A stretch of DNA of 64,000 bases from assembly GCF_030272615.1 (NCBI RefSeq), contig NC_081415.1, forward strand, positions 598,243,335-598,307,334. The letters are read 5' to 3'. Shown here one piece after another: positions 11,180 through 21,093 of this stretch (positions within the stretch are counted from its first letter, which is position 1; each line of letters opens with the position of its first letter). Under the pieces are notes generated by a model that saw only the letters and a list, made by a program, of their open reading frames with translations, did no database searches and was not told the DNA's origin. This stretch comes from Cryptomeria japonica (Eukaryota > Streptophyta > Pinopsida > Cupressales > Cupressaceae). The position numbers and the translations under genes were made by a program.

Positions 11180-12748
11180 TTACCAAAGCTTGACCAACTT
11201 CAAAATTTTTGGATAACCCTTCTCTAGTAACTCCACATAAGTATTCCAGACGGTTTTGAATGTGTCGGAAATAGATACAAGTCCACTCAATAAGTATGCA
11301 AAAGACTCTTTTTCATTGACCTCTGTCGGTGTGGCCTTTTCCATCATATCCATGCATTCTTTCTTGTGTACATAGACTGAATCCAATTGGGGACTCACCA
11401 AGCCTCTCATATTTCTGGCTCTTCTAATTATTTTGTCTCTCTCCTTCTCAGGAGTAGAAATTTGGTTCTGCAAAGTTAAAATTTGACCATCAATTGATGT
11501 AGTCAATGAAATCAATCCATCAAAAGAGTTAGCTATACTTGCAATTTTCTCCTGAATCTCCTTTATCTTTTTGTCTACATTAGCTTTAAGTATTTCAGTA
11601 TTACAATATACCCTATATATGTGTGTACATTGTTTGAAAGAATTTTCTATTAGGATTAGTTTATCCTCAATCTTTTTCTTCTTAGTTTCGATTATTGGAT
11701 AAAAAGTAGCTCTCTTAGCCTGAGTAAATATTTCTAATGCTTGTCAATTTAAGATTTGTTGTAAGGATTGAAATTCCTTTGAGATATGATCAGTGATTAC
11801 CTTAAGGTTGTCGAATGGGCTCGCTACATTTTCAATCTTACACTCTGGGACTAGTCTGTGTAAAACAGTGATTGATTGATCTATAATCCCTTTATCTGTG
11901 GATCCCTCCTTCATTAGTTTTTGTGCAGTCATCATCATCAGTTCAGTGGGGCTCATCTTTGTGATGTTTTTCTTTTCTACCTGAGAAGTGTCAATTGTCA
12001 ATAATGATGGACCAACAATGGGTTCCCTGCTGGATTCCCCTATTTTTTCCTCTGATATTTTATCCTTTATAACCTACTCACTTGCATCGGTGGCTTTGCC
12101 ACTTGGTGCAGTGTATGTAACTGTCAGTTTTTCTATAGGAATAGTAGCCTCAACCTGTGCATTTGTATCTGGAGGACAATTATCCTCAATATTAGTATCC
12201 TGTATAATGTTAGCTTTTTCATTCTTTGTATTAGCCTATAACTCAATATTTGTCTATACATCTATATTTACTGGGGGCTTAATTTACACTATCTTAATAT
12301 TTTTCAAAACTGAGGGTGAAGTACCCATAATCCCCTCTCCTTTTCCTTCAACTGGTGTATCTACAATGTCTGTCTTGGTTTTTGATGAAGTAAAGAATCC
12401 TTTGTTTTCTCCCAAAAATTTAAACCATTCTTTTTGAATCTCCTTTATTATTTCATTTACTCTCCCTAGCATCAAACTAGTTATCCTATGTTTGCTATTG
12501 AAAACTTTTTTGTCTGCTGCCTCAAGTGTCTTTTCCATTTCATCTAGAGCTATAGTAACACATATAGATAATAACTCTTGAATTTTAATGTGTTTATCCT
12601 CTTGCATAGATGACAATCTTCTATAATCTAACATGTTATATAACTCAGTCGGTATTTGATTTTCTATTTTTATTAAGGCTTTCTTATAAATGTCCAAGTA
12701 TAATAGAATTGCTTCCTCTACCTCTCTCTGTACATTTTTCTCCCACAC
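11180..12748 (-). pseudogene. Second partial copy of the element III accessory frame
   Basis: Minus-strand blocks at 12748-12284, 12001-11744 and 11515-11180 repeat the 3' half of the long frame upstream. Block one matches 14500-14200: both contain LYLDIYKKxLI, then SLMxGRVxEI about 80 residues later. Block two matches the segment near 13500 (VPECKIEN against APDCKIDH, then a conserved D.L). Block three is a charged helical tail like that near 13080. Protein identity between copies is perhaps 30-40 percent, so the copies are old or came from different parents. The copy begins at once after a polypurine-like tract at 12752, which marks a likely recombination joint. Function unknown. Confidence 0.65.
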
Positions 12749-12751
12749 TAC

Positions 12752-12775
12752 TACTCCCTCTTTGACATCAATGAC
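12752..12775 (-). promoter_or_regulatory. Extra internal polypurine-like tract in element III
   Basis: On the minus strand GTCATTGATGTCAAAGAGGG followed by AGTAGTAG matches the tract at 11090-11113 and that of element II at 54961. Similarity stops right after it, where the second copy of the accessory frame begins. Its position in the middle of the element is abnormal. Confidence 0.65.
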
Positions 12776-12829
12776 AAAGGATGTAAAAAAGAATCAAAGA
12801 ATTCAAAATTCTACCTCAAAACTTGTAAC

Positions 12830-15800
12830 TGGTTATGTACAATATGAAAGATATCCACTACAATCAGATTAAGACTTTGCATAAATTTAGTGTTGTCAGA
12901 AATAATGATTTCAGTCTGTCTGATCATCCTGGTCACATAATGCATCTGTTGCTCCGGTGATCTTCCTCCTTGAATGCTTGCTTTAGACAACTCAATCCGT
13001 TGTGTTAGAAGGTTGTCGAATCTAGGACCAAGTTCATTTTTCAGCTCTCAGGCCTTCATTCTTATCCTTTCTTTTTCCTTTTCTAATTTTTCAATCTTTT
13101 CTTCAAAAACTACCATTTCTTGATCCAAAATTGAAGTAAGTTCTGAAGAACCTATCAGGTTATCTGCTATATCCTCAATCTCCTTTTGTTTTTTCCTTAT
13201 CTCCTCATCAATATCCTCTATTAGGTGGTGAGGCTTGCATGCTTCCTTATACAATTCTTTATATTCCAAAATAGTGGAATTAAGTACCGGTAATAAAGAA
13301 TTAATATGCTCTGTATAGTCCTTAAATGTCTTATCAAAGAATTCACCTTTCTCCTTATTCACCCTGTCCTTAACGGTCTCTTTATTAATTTTATCTACAG
13401 TTAGAATATTTGAAGCAATGAATTTGGACAATGTGTCCAATTTATCTAGAGATCCAGAAATATGATCTATCTTACAATCTGGTGCAATCCATTTAAAAAA
13501 AGGTAAAGTATCATCAATGGCCTTAAATGCTAAGGCATTGCATTTAGTGATCTTCTTTATGGAATCTAAAAGTACATTTGTCACATTAGTAGGTCTCTAA
13601 TCCATGGTGGAAGTGTTAGGCGGAGTGTGAGGTTCTGCACTTAGTTTCCTCTCATCTTTGGATTCCTTAACCACTTCTGCTATCTTTCTTCCATCTTTAA
13701 CCTCTTCTTTATTCATTGTTTCTTCTTTATGCTCACTCTATTTTTCAACTTTATTTTCATCCTTACTGTCTACCTTGCTGACTGTCGGTTCAGCTACACT
13801 CTGTTCTTGTCCCTTTTCTGCTACTGCTTCTACTGATTTCTCAATATTAAGCTGAGTATCATCAGGGATGGTTTTAGATTTCTTAACCTCTGTATTTTCC
13901 TTATCCAATACAATATTAAAGTCCTGAGTGTCCACATTCATAGTAAAAATAATGTTAGACTCTAGATCTTTGTTATCTTTTGTCATTTTCTCTGCCTTTT
14001 CTTCTGGTTGATTATCTATTTGTATCGATGTCTCTGCAGTTATTGGTGGGGTGTCCTGTGCTAGTGGAGGAAGGTTATCCTTGACCGTGATATCAGGTAC
14101 ACTTCCAATTTTCCCTTTACTTATATCTTTCTGATATACTTTGGTAAATGACTTGTCCATTTTCTGTCTATCCTTCTCTTCTTTCTTCTCTCTTTCAACA
14201 AAAAATATATCCCACTTATCCGCCATCTCATCTGCAATTTCCTTAACTCTGCCTACCATAAGGCTAACCTGTTGGTGACCACTCACAAAAACTATTTTAT
14301 TTGCCTCTGATATTAAATCATCAACAGGATGCATCGCAAGTGGAGTTTCTACCTTTAATTTCTTGTCTAACTCCATTACAAACATTCTCATAGCCTCTAA
14401 TCTTAAGTATAAATCATTTGGTAGATAATCTACAACTTCAATAAGAACTTTCTTATAGATATCAAGATATAAAATAATAATTTCTTCTATAGTATCCTTA
14501 TCCGAATCCTTGAAAGAATGATAGAATTTATTTACATTACTAAGGTTACCATCTTGGGTGATTTCATTGATCAACTCTTCCAGTGTAAGAGTATCTGGTG
14601 CCTTAGGTTTAGTTTTCTTCTTTGGAGTCACTTTCTTCCTCAGACTACTGGGCTCTCTTATTGCCTATTGTTTCTTTCTCTATGTCCTTGACTTCTTGGG
14701 AGATGGAGCAAGTGCCGGTGAGGGTTTTTTTTTCTTCCTGTCCACTCTCTTGAATTCAGCTACCCTATCATTGTCAAAATCAGATGAAGTAGCCACAAGG
14801 GAAATGTGAGCTACCGGTTTTTGCTTTGATTGACTTACATTCTCACTAGTAGAAATACCACCAAGATTCATCAATCCTTCTGTAACATCCTTTACCATTT
14901 TAGAAGCATCTTTCATAAATTTATCTCTTTTCTTCCTCTGCTTCATCATAGCAACACCACATTCAATGGTTTCAGCATTATCAAATATTTCCTTTGTTGG
15001 TTCCGGTGGAGCATCTAGGAGTATTTTAGCATATGAATCTAAGATGTGACAATCCACCTCATATCTCATTTTAGTAATCCAAACAGTTTTGGGTCTTAGT
15101 GCTTCCATCAAATTTCATCTCTTTTCACTACAAAGCATATTTGTTTATCATATTTATCCACAACGCTTTGGGGAATCCTTTCCCTTTGTCTCATTTTATC
15201 TTGGAAATTCTTGAAATAGTCTTTCACCAACTTATCACCATCAGATCCCATACCGGTAATTGCCTCCTTTATCTATTTTCCAACAGAAATATCATAGGCA
15301 AAGTTCTTGTGTTCTATATCAGGAATTTCTTTTGAAAAGTAAAGCATTAAATACACTATCAGACTTCCAAATTTGAAGGTTCCTTTCTTATCACCTTTGG
15401 TTTTGTGCAAATTCTCTAACAGTTCATCCTTTAACCATTCACAAATATCAATCTTTGCATTGTTCAATATCATCTCATGTGCACTATGAATGCATGAACT
15501 AGATACAAAATTCAACCTATTAGTATGACCAACTTTATAGCCAATAACCATGCTAGCAAATTTAACATTTTTATCCTTTATATCATTGACCCTAAGTGAC
15601 CAATTGTCATAAGTAGCTCTGGTTAAGCTCATAACCTCTTTGTTAGGGATTTTCTTCTTCTTGTCGGGTCTAGAAACGGTGGAGGATAAACCAGTAATAT
15701 CCCTTATAGCTTCCTTGGTAATCTTAAATACTGAGTCCAACCACACAAATTCATCGTGAATCCTGCTAAGGACATAGCATACGACTTCATCTGAGAATTT

Positions 15801-16116
15801 TGGCATAGGGAGGATATCTATGAAACCTAAATCCTCAACTACCTTGTGTTCCGGTTTCACTACCCCATTCTTGTCAGTGATTACATTCATGTGCATGTTC
15901 ATCAAATATTTGGACCCTAAACTTTCTATGTAACAATGTATGTATCCTAGGGTCTTTAGCAAACGTGACTCCCTTCGGGATTCTAGAAAATGCACCAATA
16001 GAGTCATCCAGATTTTCCATCTTAGGAATAATCTTAAAAATGGGTCTAGGTCATTTTATGTTCTCCACAATGGTAGGGTTTGCTACGAATTAGGGAACAT
16101 AAGATGAAGATGCCAT
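12830..16116 (-). pseudogene. Long accessory frame of element III (plant transposon protein-like)
   Basis: From ATG 16116 a protein of about 1,050 residues can be followed to about 12830 through a few stops and frameshifts (for example TAG at 15271 and a shift near 16010). The N-terminal 280 residues (16007-15273) form a helical domain with ITKEAIRDITGL, then a run of helices, then KGTFKFGSLIVYLML. This order (a short ITxE..xxITGL block, a W, helices, then a conserved FGS/FPSL block) recalls the putative plant transposon protein family often found in plant retroelements; that match is inference. The middle (14700-13740) is Lys/Glu/Ser-rich and likely disordered. The C-terminal part (13584-12850) is predicted coiled coil. 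It sits in sense orientation where pol would be expected. Confidence 0.55.
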
Positions 16117-16260
16117 TGCGAAAGATAAATACCTTTTAACTGAGAAATACTTGAATGTTCTAAAAGACCTTTGTTGCTTCACCTTTAGAATGCCTTTTCT
16201 CAATTTCTCTCTCTTCAAATGCTTGGATGCTTGGTGAATTGAAATGAGAAGTTACTGAAC

Positions 16261-16267
16261 CTTTATA
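16261..16267 (-). promoter_or_regulatory. Candidate internal TATA box for the accessory frame
   Basis: On the minus strand GGTTATAAAGG lies about 145 bp upstream of the ATG at 16116. The leader between them is CA-rich with no upstream ATG that reads far, as in plant 5' UTRs. This suggests the accessory frame is transcribed on its own rather than from the LTR. Inference from sequence only. Confidence 0.35.
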
Positions 16268-16423
16268 ACCAAAAGTTAACTTACGACTGCAACAAATGCT
16301 TCATCGGTGAAGTGAAAACTCCACATATCTGCTGGTAAAGAAGAGATATAACTTCTTACCACCAACCAAGGGTAAATGCATGATTTTCAATTTATTGCCT
16401 TACCCCTAAGAATTATTCCTTAG

Positions 16424-17535
16424 TTAGATGAAGAATCTCCTGCCAGTGCAGGATTACCCTGTTCTGTCGGTTTAGAGACAGATTCATAACTTCTCTGATC
16501 TTTCTTCCTAATCCATTGTTTAGAAAATTCTTGCTTGATTTCAATCACTTTTTCTTTGCCTTTGTTATTGGATCCTTTAATGTTCAGCGGTATAGTCTTA
16601 CTTCTACAAAATTTTGCAATATGCCTAATCTTGTTACATGCATAACAAGTTACATTGTTTCTCTAGATAACCTTTCCATAACCTTGACCAATTTGAGTTC
16701 TGTATTGATTAGATAAATGTCCAAATCTACCACAAACATAGCATTTCACATTCATTCTGCAATTGTTTGAGTTATGAACATTTTTATTACATTTGGAACA
16801 TTGACCAGTGGGTAAGTTTGTATTCTGATTATTGCTAAATCTGCACTAATTTTCTCTATGACCAAATTTGTTGCAATTAAAACATTTCCCATTAAATTTA
16901 TAAGCATTAGGTTGCCTTACTGGTTTGTTGTGGTCATGATTGTTTGCAGTCCCGACACTTTCTCCATGTTCAAATCCAAGTCCAACTATTTCTCCATTAG
17001 GTTTCTGACTATTCAGCATATCATCAAGATTATCTGAACTTTTCTTGAATTTGTCTTTGTATTCATTTGCAGTGACCAACTCACTTTCCAAAGTGCTAAC
17101 TTGTCTCAAAAGTTCCTATTTGTCATATTACATGTGAATCAAATCAATTTTAAGAATATCATTTTCATAACTAAGCCTTAGAGATTCATCTGAACTTTCA
17201 TCAAGTCTTCAGGTCAAATCTTCCTCATTCCTCTTTCTATCTTCAATATCCTTGCATAGTCTCATGGTTAAATCTTGCATCTCATTCTTTATGTTACTGT
17301 TCTCTTGTCTCAATTTTTCTGCAATATCTCTAAGAGTTTCCTTTTCTTCATCATCTTGATTTTGCAATTGCACATGTAATTATTTTCTCTTATTCTTTGC
17401 TATAACCAGGTTATCTTGAAGTGATTTGATGAATTCCCAAGCAGTTCTGAGTTCATCTTCCAGTTTGATATTCTTCAATTTTTCTGCATCAAAATCTTCA
17501 AGAGCTCCTTCCAACTGTTGTCTCAAACTTTCCAT
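16424..17535 (-). pseudogene. gag: Gag-like protein: coiled coil plus four zinc knuckles (element III)
   Basis: The minus-strand frame starts at ATG 17535, about 70 bp after the primer site. The first 230 residues are Glu/Lys/Leu-rich coiled coil. They are followed by a Gly/Asn linker and four CX2CX4HX4C-type knuckles: CFNCNKFGHREN (about 16885-16846, with a TAG before the last Cys), CSKCNKNVHNSNNC, CYVCGRFGHLSNQY (last Cys changed to Tyr) and CYACNKIRHIAKFC. Stops occur at about 17385, 17210, 17130 and 16853. The usual UBN2-type gag N-terminal domain of copia elements is missing, so the protein begins directly with coiled coil. It would bind RNA and multimerise, but as found it is broken. 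Confidence 0.7.
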
Positions 17536-17584
17536 TGGTATCGGTTTTAGAATCTTCCTCGAGCTATTAGGCTTCTACAAATAG

Positions 17585-17604
17585 AGGACTAGGCTTGGAT
17601 ACCA
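17585..17604 (-). promoter_or_regulatory. Primer binding site of element III
   Basis: On the minus strand TTGGTATCCAAGCC follows the LTR end by two bases. It matches the initiator tRNA-Met site TGGTATCAGAGC imperfectly (TGGTATC then CAAGC). Confidence 0.7.
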
Positions 17605-17606
17605 AT

Positions 17607-18445
17607 TGTTAGATACTTGATCAGTCCCAGAGACAGTGAGAGGGGGCAATGAATCAATGTCTAATTGGTAAACAAAAGATTTAAATTAATATACTGGTAA
17701 ACAAGTAATAATGCAATAAAGAGAAATAATAGTATAACCATCAATGCACACCATAACACAGATATTTTTGGTGAGGAAACCCGGTAGGGGAAAATCCTCA
17801 GTGGGATTTGTCACCCACAATATTTACTTACTGGCCAATATGAATAAATATTACTTATATAATAGGGGCATGCACATGCAGGAAGGCCAACATCCTAGAG
17901 CTCACTATTCAACAATAAAAATGGAGTCCCACTGACTACAATTGGATGTTTAAATCCAATGACAATGTACTGCTCAAAATAGCATCTGCAATGCTGGATT
18001 CAGTACTAGTTTAAGCTCTATCAGATACCTCTTCCATAAACCTTGCTTCTCTTTTCTCTACTCTTATTCGCTCATAAAATAATTACATCATAATGCATAT
18101 ACAGTTATTCGCTCTGATATATTACTTGCATTTATTACCTGATTACATATTCTTACTTCTTACAAAATGACTTACAAGATCTCATTCATATATGAGTCTT
18201 TACAATACATCATGTCGGCTATAGAAATAATATTACAATACAAAACAATATAATTTCCATGTCATCTAGGAGTGCCAGTAAGATCTTTTATCGATGTAGG
18301 TTGGATGCCGGTGAGAATAGACTTGTAGTGCCTGCCGGTGCTGGTAGATGATGTCTGTTGCCGGTGTAACCTGTGAACCATGTTACCAGTTGGTTGCCAT
18401 CAATGACAACATCAACTATTCTCATTTAAGTGCATAATTCTAACA
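17607..18445 (-). mobile_element. Upstream LTR of element III
   Basis: On the minus strand it starts TGTTAGAATTATG and ends CAAGTATCTAACA. The TTGTCATTGATGGCAAC palindrome lies at 18393-18410. The block ACCCACAATATTTACTTACTGG is shared with the solo LTR at 52340-52370 in the other orientation. Confidence 0.8.
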
Positions 18446-19364
18446 AATAGGTCCCCATTAAGGAATTAGTTATGTACACAACTTTATTCACACTAATACA
18501 TGTAAAACCCCTATATAGTTGATACAACTATGCAAACATAACCCACATAAAATAGTTTCATTTAATGTCACTCAAGATGATTCATTGGTTATATCTATGA
18601 TCATCAATGCATATGAAGGACTAATTAATTTCTAAACTACTAATTAATATTTTGATTTGTTTGAATGATTTAATATTTTGGTTAGGTGGACCATAGATCA
18701 ATTCCTATCAAATTAGGCTTTAAATTTGTAGATAGAAGGAAGGAAAACATCCAAAGGAGACAAAGAAAATTTGTTCACAAACATCATATGTATATAGAAC
18801 ATACGTTGTAATCCAAATTAAAGTACATGAATCAATAAAAATAAATAAATAATTAAATTACTATTCTTGTAATACTTTATAATATTGTCACATTGTCAAA
18901 TATTCATTACATTTGTGTTAGTAAGTATGATAACATGGAGCCACAAATGTAATCTTTATTCCTAGAAAGAAATAAATTAAAAGAGTTAGGACATAATGCC
19001 TACATAATATCCATATCATTTTACCATGTGCATGTTTCATTACTTGATTAATTTTGTGCATCTAGACACGGTGTGATTGGAACCCTACACAAATATTGTA
19101 CCACGTAGGCTCTAATCACCACCAAAAGAGCCAACCAATGAAAATGAATTAAAAAAATCATTTAACAGGCATAGGGTGAAACCCTAATTGTAGCACTACT
19201 TCATAAATGGTATATGATCATTCCTACCTAAATTGGGCATTCTAGATCAAAAGTATAATATTTAATAAATTCTTGTAGGATTAGCACTAAATTTGGGTGG
19301 ATGATTGACCATTCAACAATAATGATGAACTAAAACCAAATATACGACATGAAGTTTTAGTGCC
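18446..19364. other. No recognisable gene; left flank of element IV
   Basis: AT-rich DNA without open frames. It continues at 27932 on the far side of element IV, so 18446-19364 plus 27932 onward was one block before that insertion. Confidence 0.6.
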
Positions 19365-19885
19365 TGTAGCGTCGTAAATTGTACGCACTTGCTAGGGTGG
19401 TACAATTTCACACCTAGTTTAGCACCCGCCTTGGTGCATTTTGCATTTTGCATTGCATTTCCCCTTTAGCACTTAATTAATCAAATTAATTAGGTCTAAG
19501 GTCCTATTTTATCATCTCCCACATCATAAAGTTGGGCCCTTTCATTAAAGTGTGCCCTTTTCATTTTATTCCTCCTATACATTAGTTAATCAAAAACCCT
19601 AATTAGGTCATATTTTGAACTTGGGGGCTTGATTTTGGGGGTCAAAACATCTCGAAATCAGCTGTAACTTCGGGATTCTCTCTAAAATCATCATATCTGA
19701 CGGCCCTGAAAATTTGGTGAAAAGTTGTCAGGACCATGGAGCCCGGAGTGCAACATGGTCCCGGACATTTTTCCCGAAATTTTAGGAGCGCGATCCAATC
19801 ATAAAATAAAGCTTAACCCCAAGAAATTGGCGGGATATTCAATCTCTAGGTCGGCTAAAAGTCGAAATTACGACCTAGGGTTTCA

Positions 19886-19893
19886 TATATAAG
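19886..19893 (+). promoter_or_regulatory. LTR TATA box of element IV (5' copy)
   Basis: TATATAAG with GAGCTCTC downstream, a strong plant TATA context. The same sequence is at 26783-26790 in the 3' LTR. Transcription would start near 19917. Confidence 0.7.
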
Positions 19894-20509
19894 AGCTCTC
19901 TTTCTTCATTAGAAAGGGGGGGAATTTTTGGTTTTCAGGACCTCATATGCAGCGAAAGAGAAGATCTTTGAAGACTTCAACAACACTCAACATCCATCTA
20001 TCAAGCATTCATTCAATTTCATTCATCCATTTTAGGGCTTGGAAGACATTGAAGAACAATAGGAGATTACCGACTGAAGATTGGCTTGTACTCCTCCCTT
20101 GAGGGTTGGGTATGATTTCATGTTGTTTTCATGTCTTTGCATAAGCTTCAATATATCACTTATTCATGCTTTAGATCACTTTGCATCTTGATTTAGAGCA
20201 TTTATCTTATCATTTACAAGCAATTAGGGTTTACTTTCTAGGTTGCTCTAGTTTGCTTTCTTGCATTTTAGGACCTTGCACACACACTAGGTCTGCACAC
20301 AGAATACATTTTACAATACAACTTGGCTATTCGTGGAGGTGGAAATCACCGAAGCGGGGGTTTGACTAAGGCAAAACCCTATATAGCCGCCCAAAACACC
20401 TTTTCAGATATAAGTGCAGGTTTCGGGACTCGGACGACCCCGCAGGGTACAGATCCGGGAAGAGCAGACTGAGACAGAACTCCACACCAAATTGCAGAGC
20501 AGAAACCTA

Positions 20510-20602
20510 GGACAGGGGCGTGGGGTGCCCTGGTCCTACCAGGACAGGGGCGCTGGGCGCCTTGGTCCCTGGGACAGGGGCGTTGGGCGCCTTGGTCCTT
20601 CT
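20510..20602 (+). repeat. GC-rich 30-32-bp tandem repeat in the element IV LTR
   Basis: Three copies of a unit beginning GGACAGGGGCG and containing the self-complementary GGGCGCC or GGGTGCC, ending CTGGTCC or CTTGGTCC. The same array is at 27407-27499 in the 3' LTR. It stands out against the AT-rich surroundings and differs between the LTRs mainly by CpG-type transitions. Confidence 0.85.
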
Positions 20603-21034
20603 GACAGCAGTTTTCAGCATTTTTGACAGCTCTGCAAAACAACAGTTTTCGGAGCAGTTTCAGGGGCAGAATCAGGACAGTGGTTCCCGCGCCCCCATCC
20701 CAAACATTTTCACTCAGATTTTAACACCAGGTACGCATTTACATTCTTGTCTTGTCCTTGTGTTTACAGCTTTCCATTATTTAAGTTCAATTCTGCAAAT
20801 CTTGTTATTAGTTCATACTTGCACTTTGGGGTTTGGGATTGAACTTGCATCATTTTATCTTTCAATTACAACAAAGGAATAGAAATCCTAATAGGGAGCC
20901 CATGGCTCTCTCTTCCACAAAAAGAAGTAGCCAATTGTGTGATACCTCTAGGCTCTTTCGTATTCCGTAATGTGTGTCAAAAGGTGAGATTAGGGCATGT
21001 TTGCTTAGTGTCACTTTTTCTCCCACACATTTTT

Positions 21035-21052
21035 TGGTGAACCCGACGTGAA
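21035..21052 (+). promoter_or_regulatory. Primer binding site, tRNA-Trp (element IV)
   Basis: TGGTGAACCCGACGTGAA lies five bases after the LTR end. It is complementary to the 3' end of plant nuclear tRNA-Trp (acceptor end CGGGTTCACCA), from my knowledge of that tRNA. This site differs from the Met site of the copia elements and the Asp-like site of element VI. Confidence 0.75.
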
Positions 21053-21093
21053 CTCCAATCTTCTCTAATTCTGATTTATGTTTTCAAATTTGG

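Larger units (their letters stand above)
9969..18445 (-). mobile_element. Non-autonomous copia-type element III (chimeric)
   Basis: Read on the minus strand the order is LTR (18445-17607), primer site, coiled-coil and zinc-knuckle gag, a long accessory frame, a second partial copy of that frame, polypurine tract, LTR (10915-9969). There is no protease, integrase, reverse transcriptase or RNase H, so it would depend on another copia element. The two LTRs belong to one family but differ strongly (947 and 839 bp, perhaps two thirds identical by eye). The flanking 5-mers do not match (TGATG and AATAG). It is therefore probably a recombinant between two related elements rather than one aged insertion. 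Confidence 0.7.
19365..21029 (+). mobile_element. 5' LTR of element IV
   Basis: Canonical TG...CA LTR. U3 is about 550 bp and ends at the TATA box at 19886. The part after the TATA box is unusually long (over 1.1 kb), so most of the LTR would be transcribed leader. It carries a GC-rich repeat near its 3' third. Confidence 0.95.

Noticed and set aside
9969-18445. Treating the two LTRs of element III as one matched pair and dating it
   Set aside because: They are too different, of different length and lack a target duplication, so their divergence does not measure insertion age.
20379-20642. Minus-strand 87-codon frame (and a twin at 27263-27517) with Pro/Ala-rich product
   Set aside because: It lies over the GC-rich minisatellite of the element IV LTR; composition alone gives open frames in several phases on both strands.
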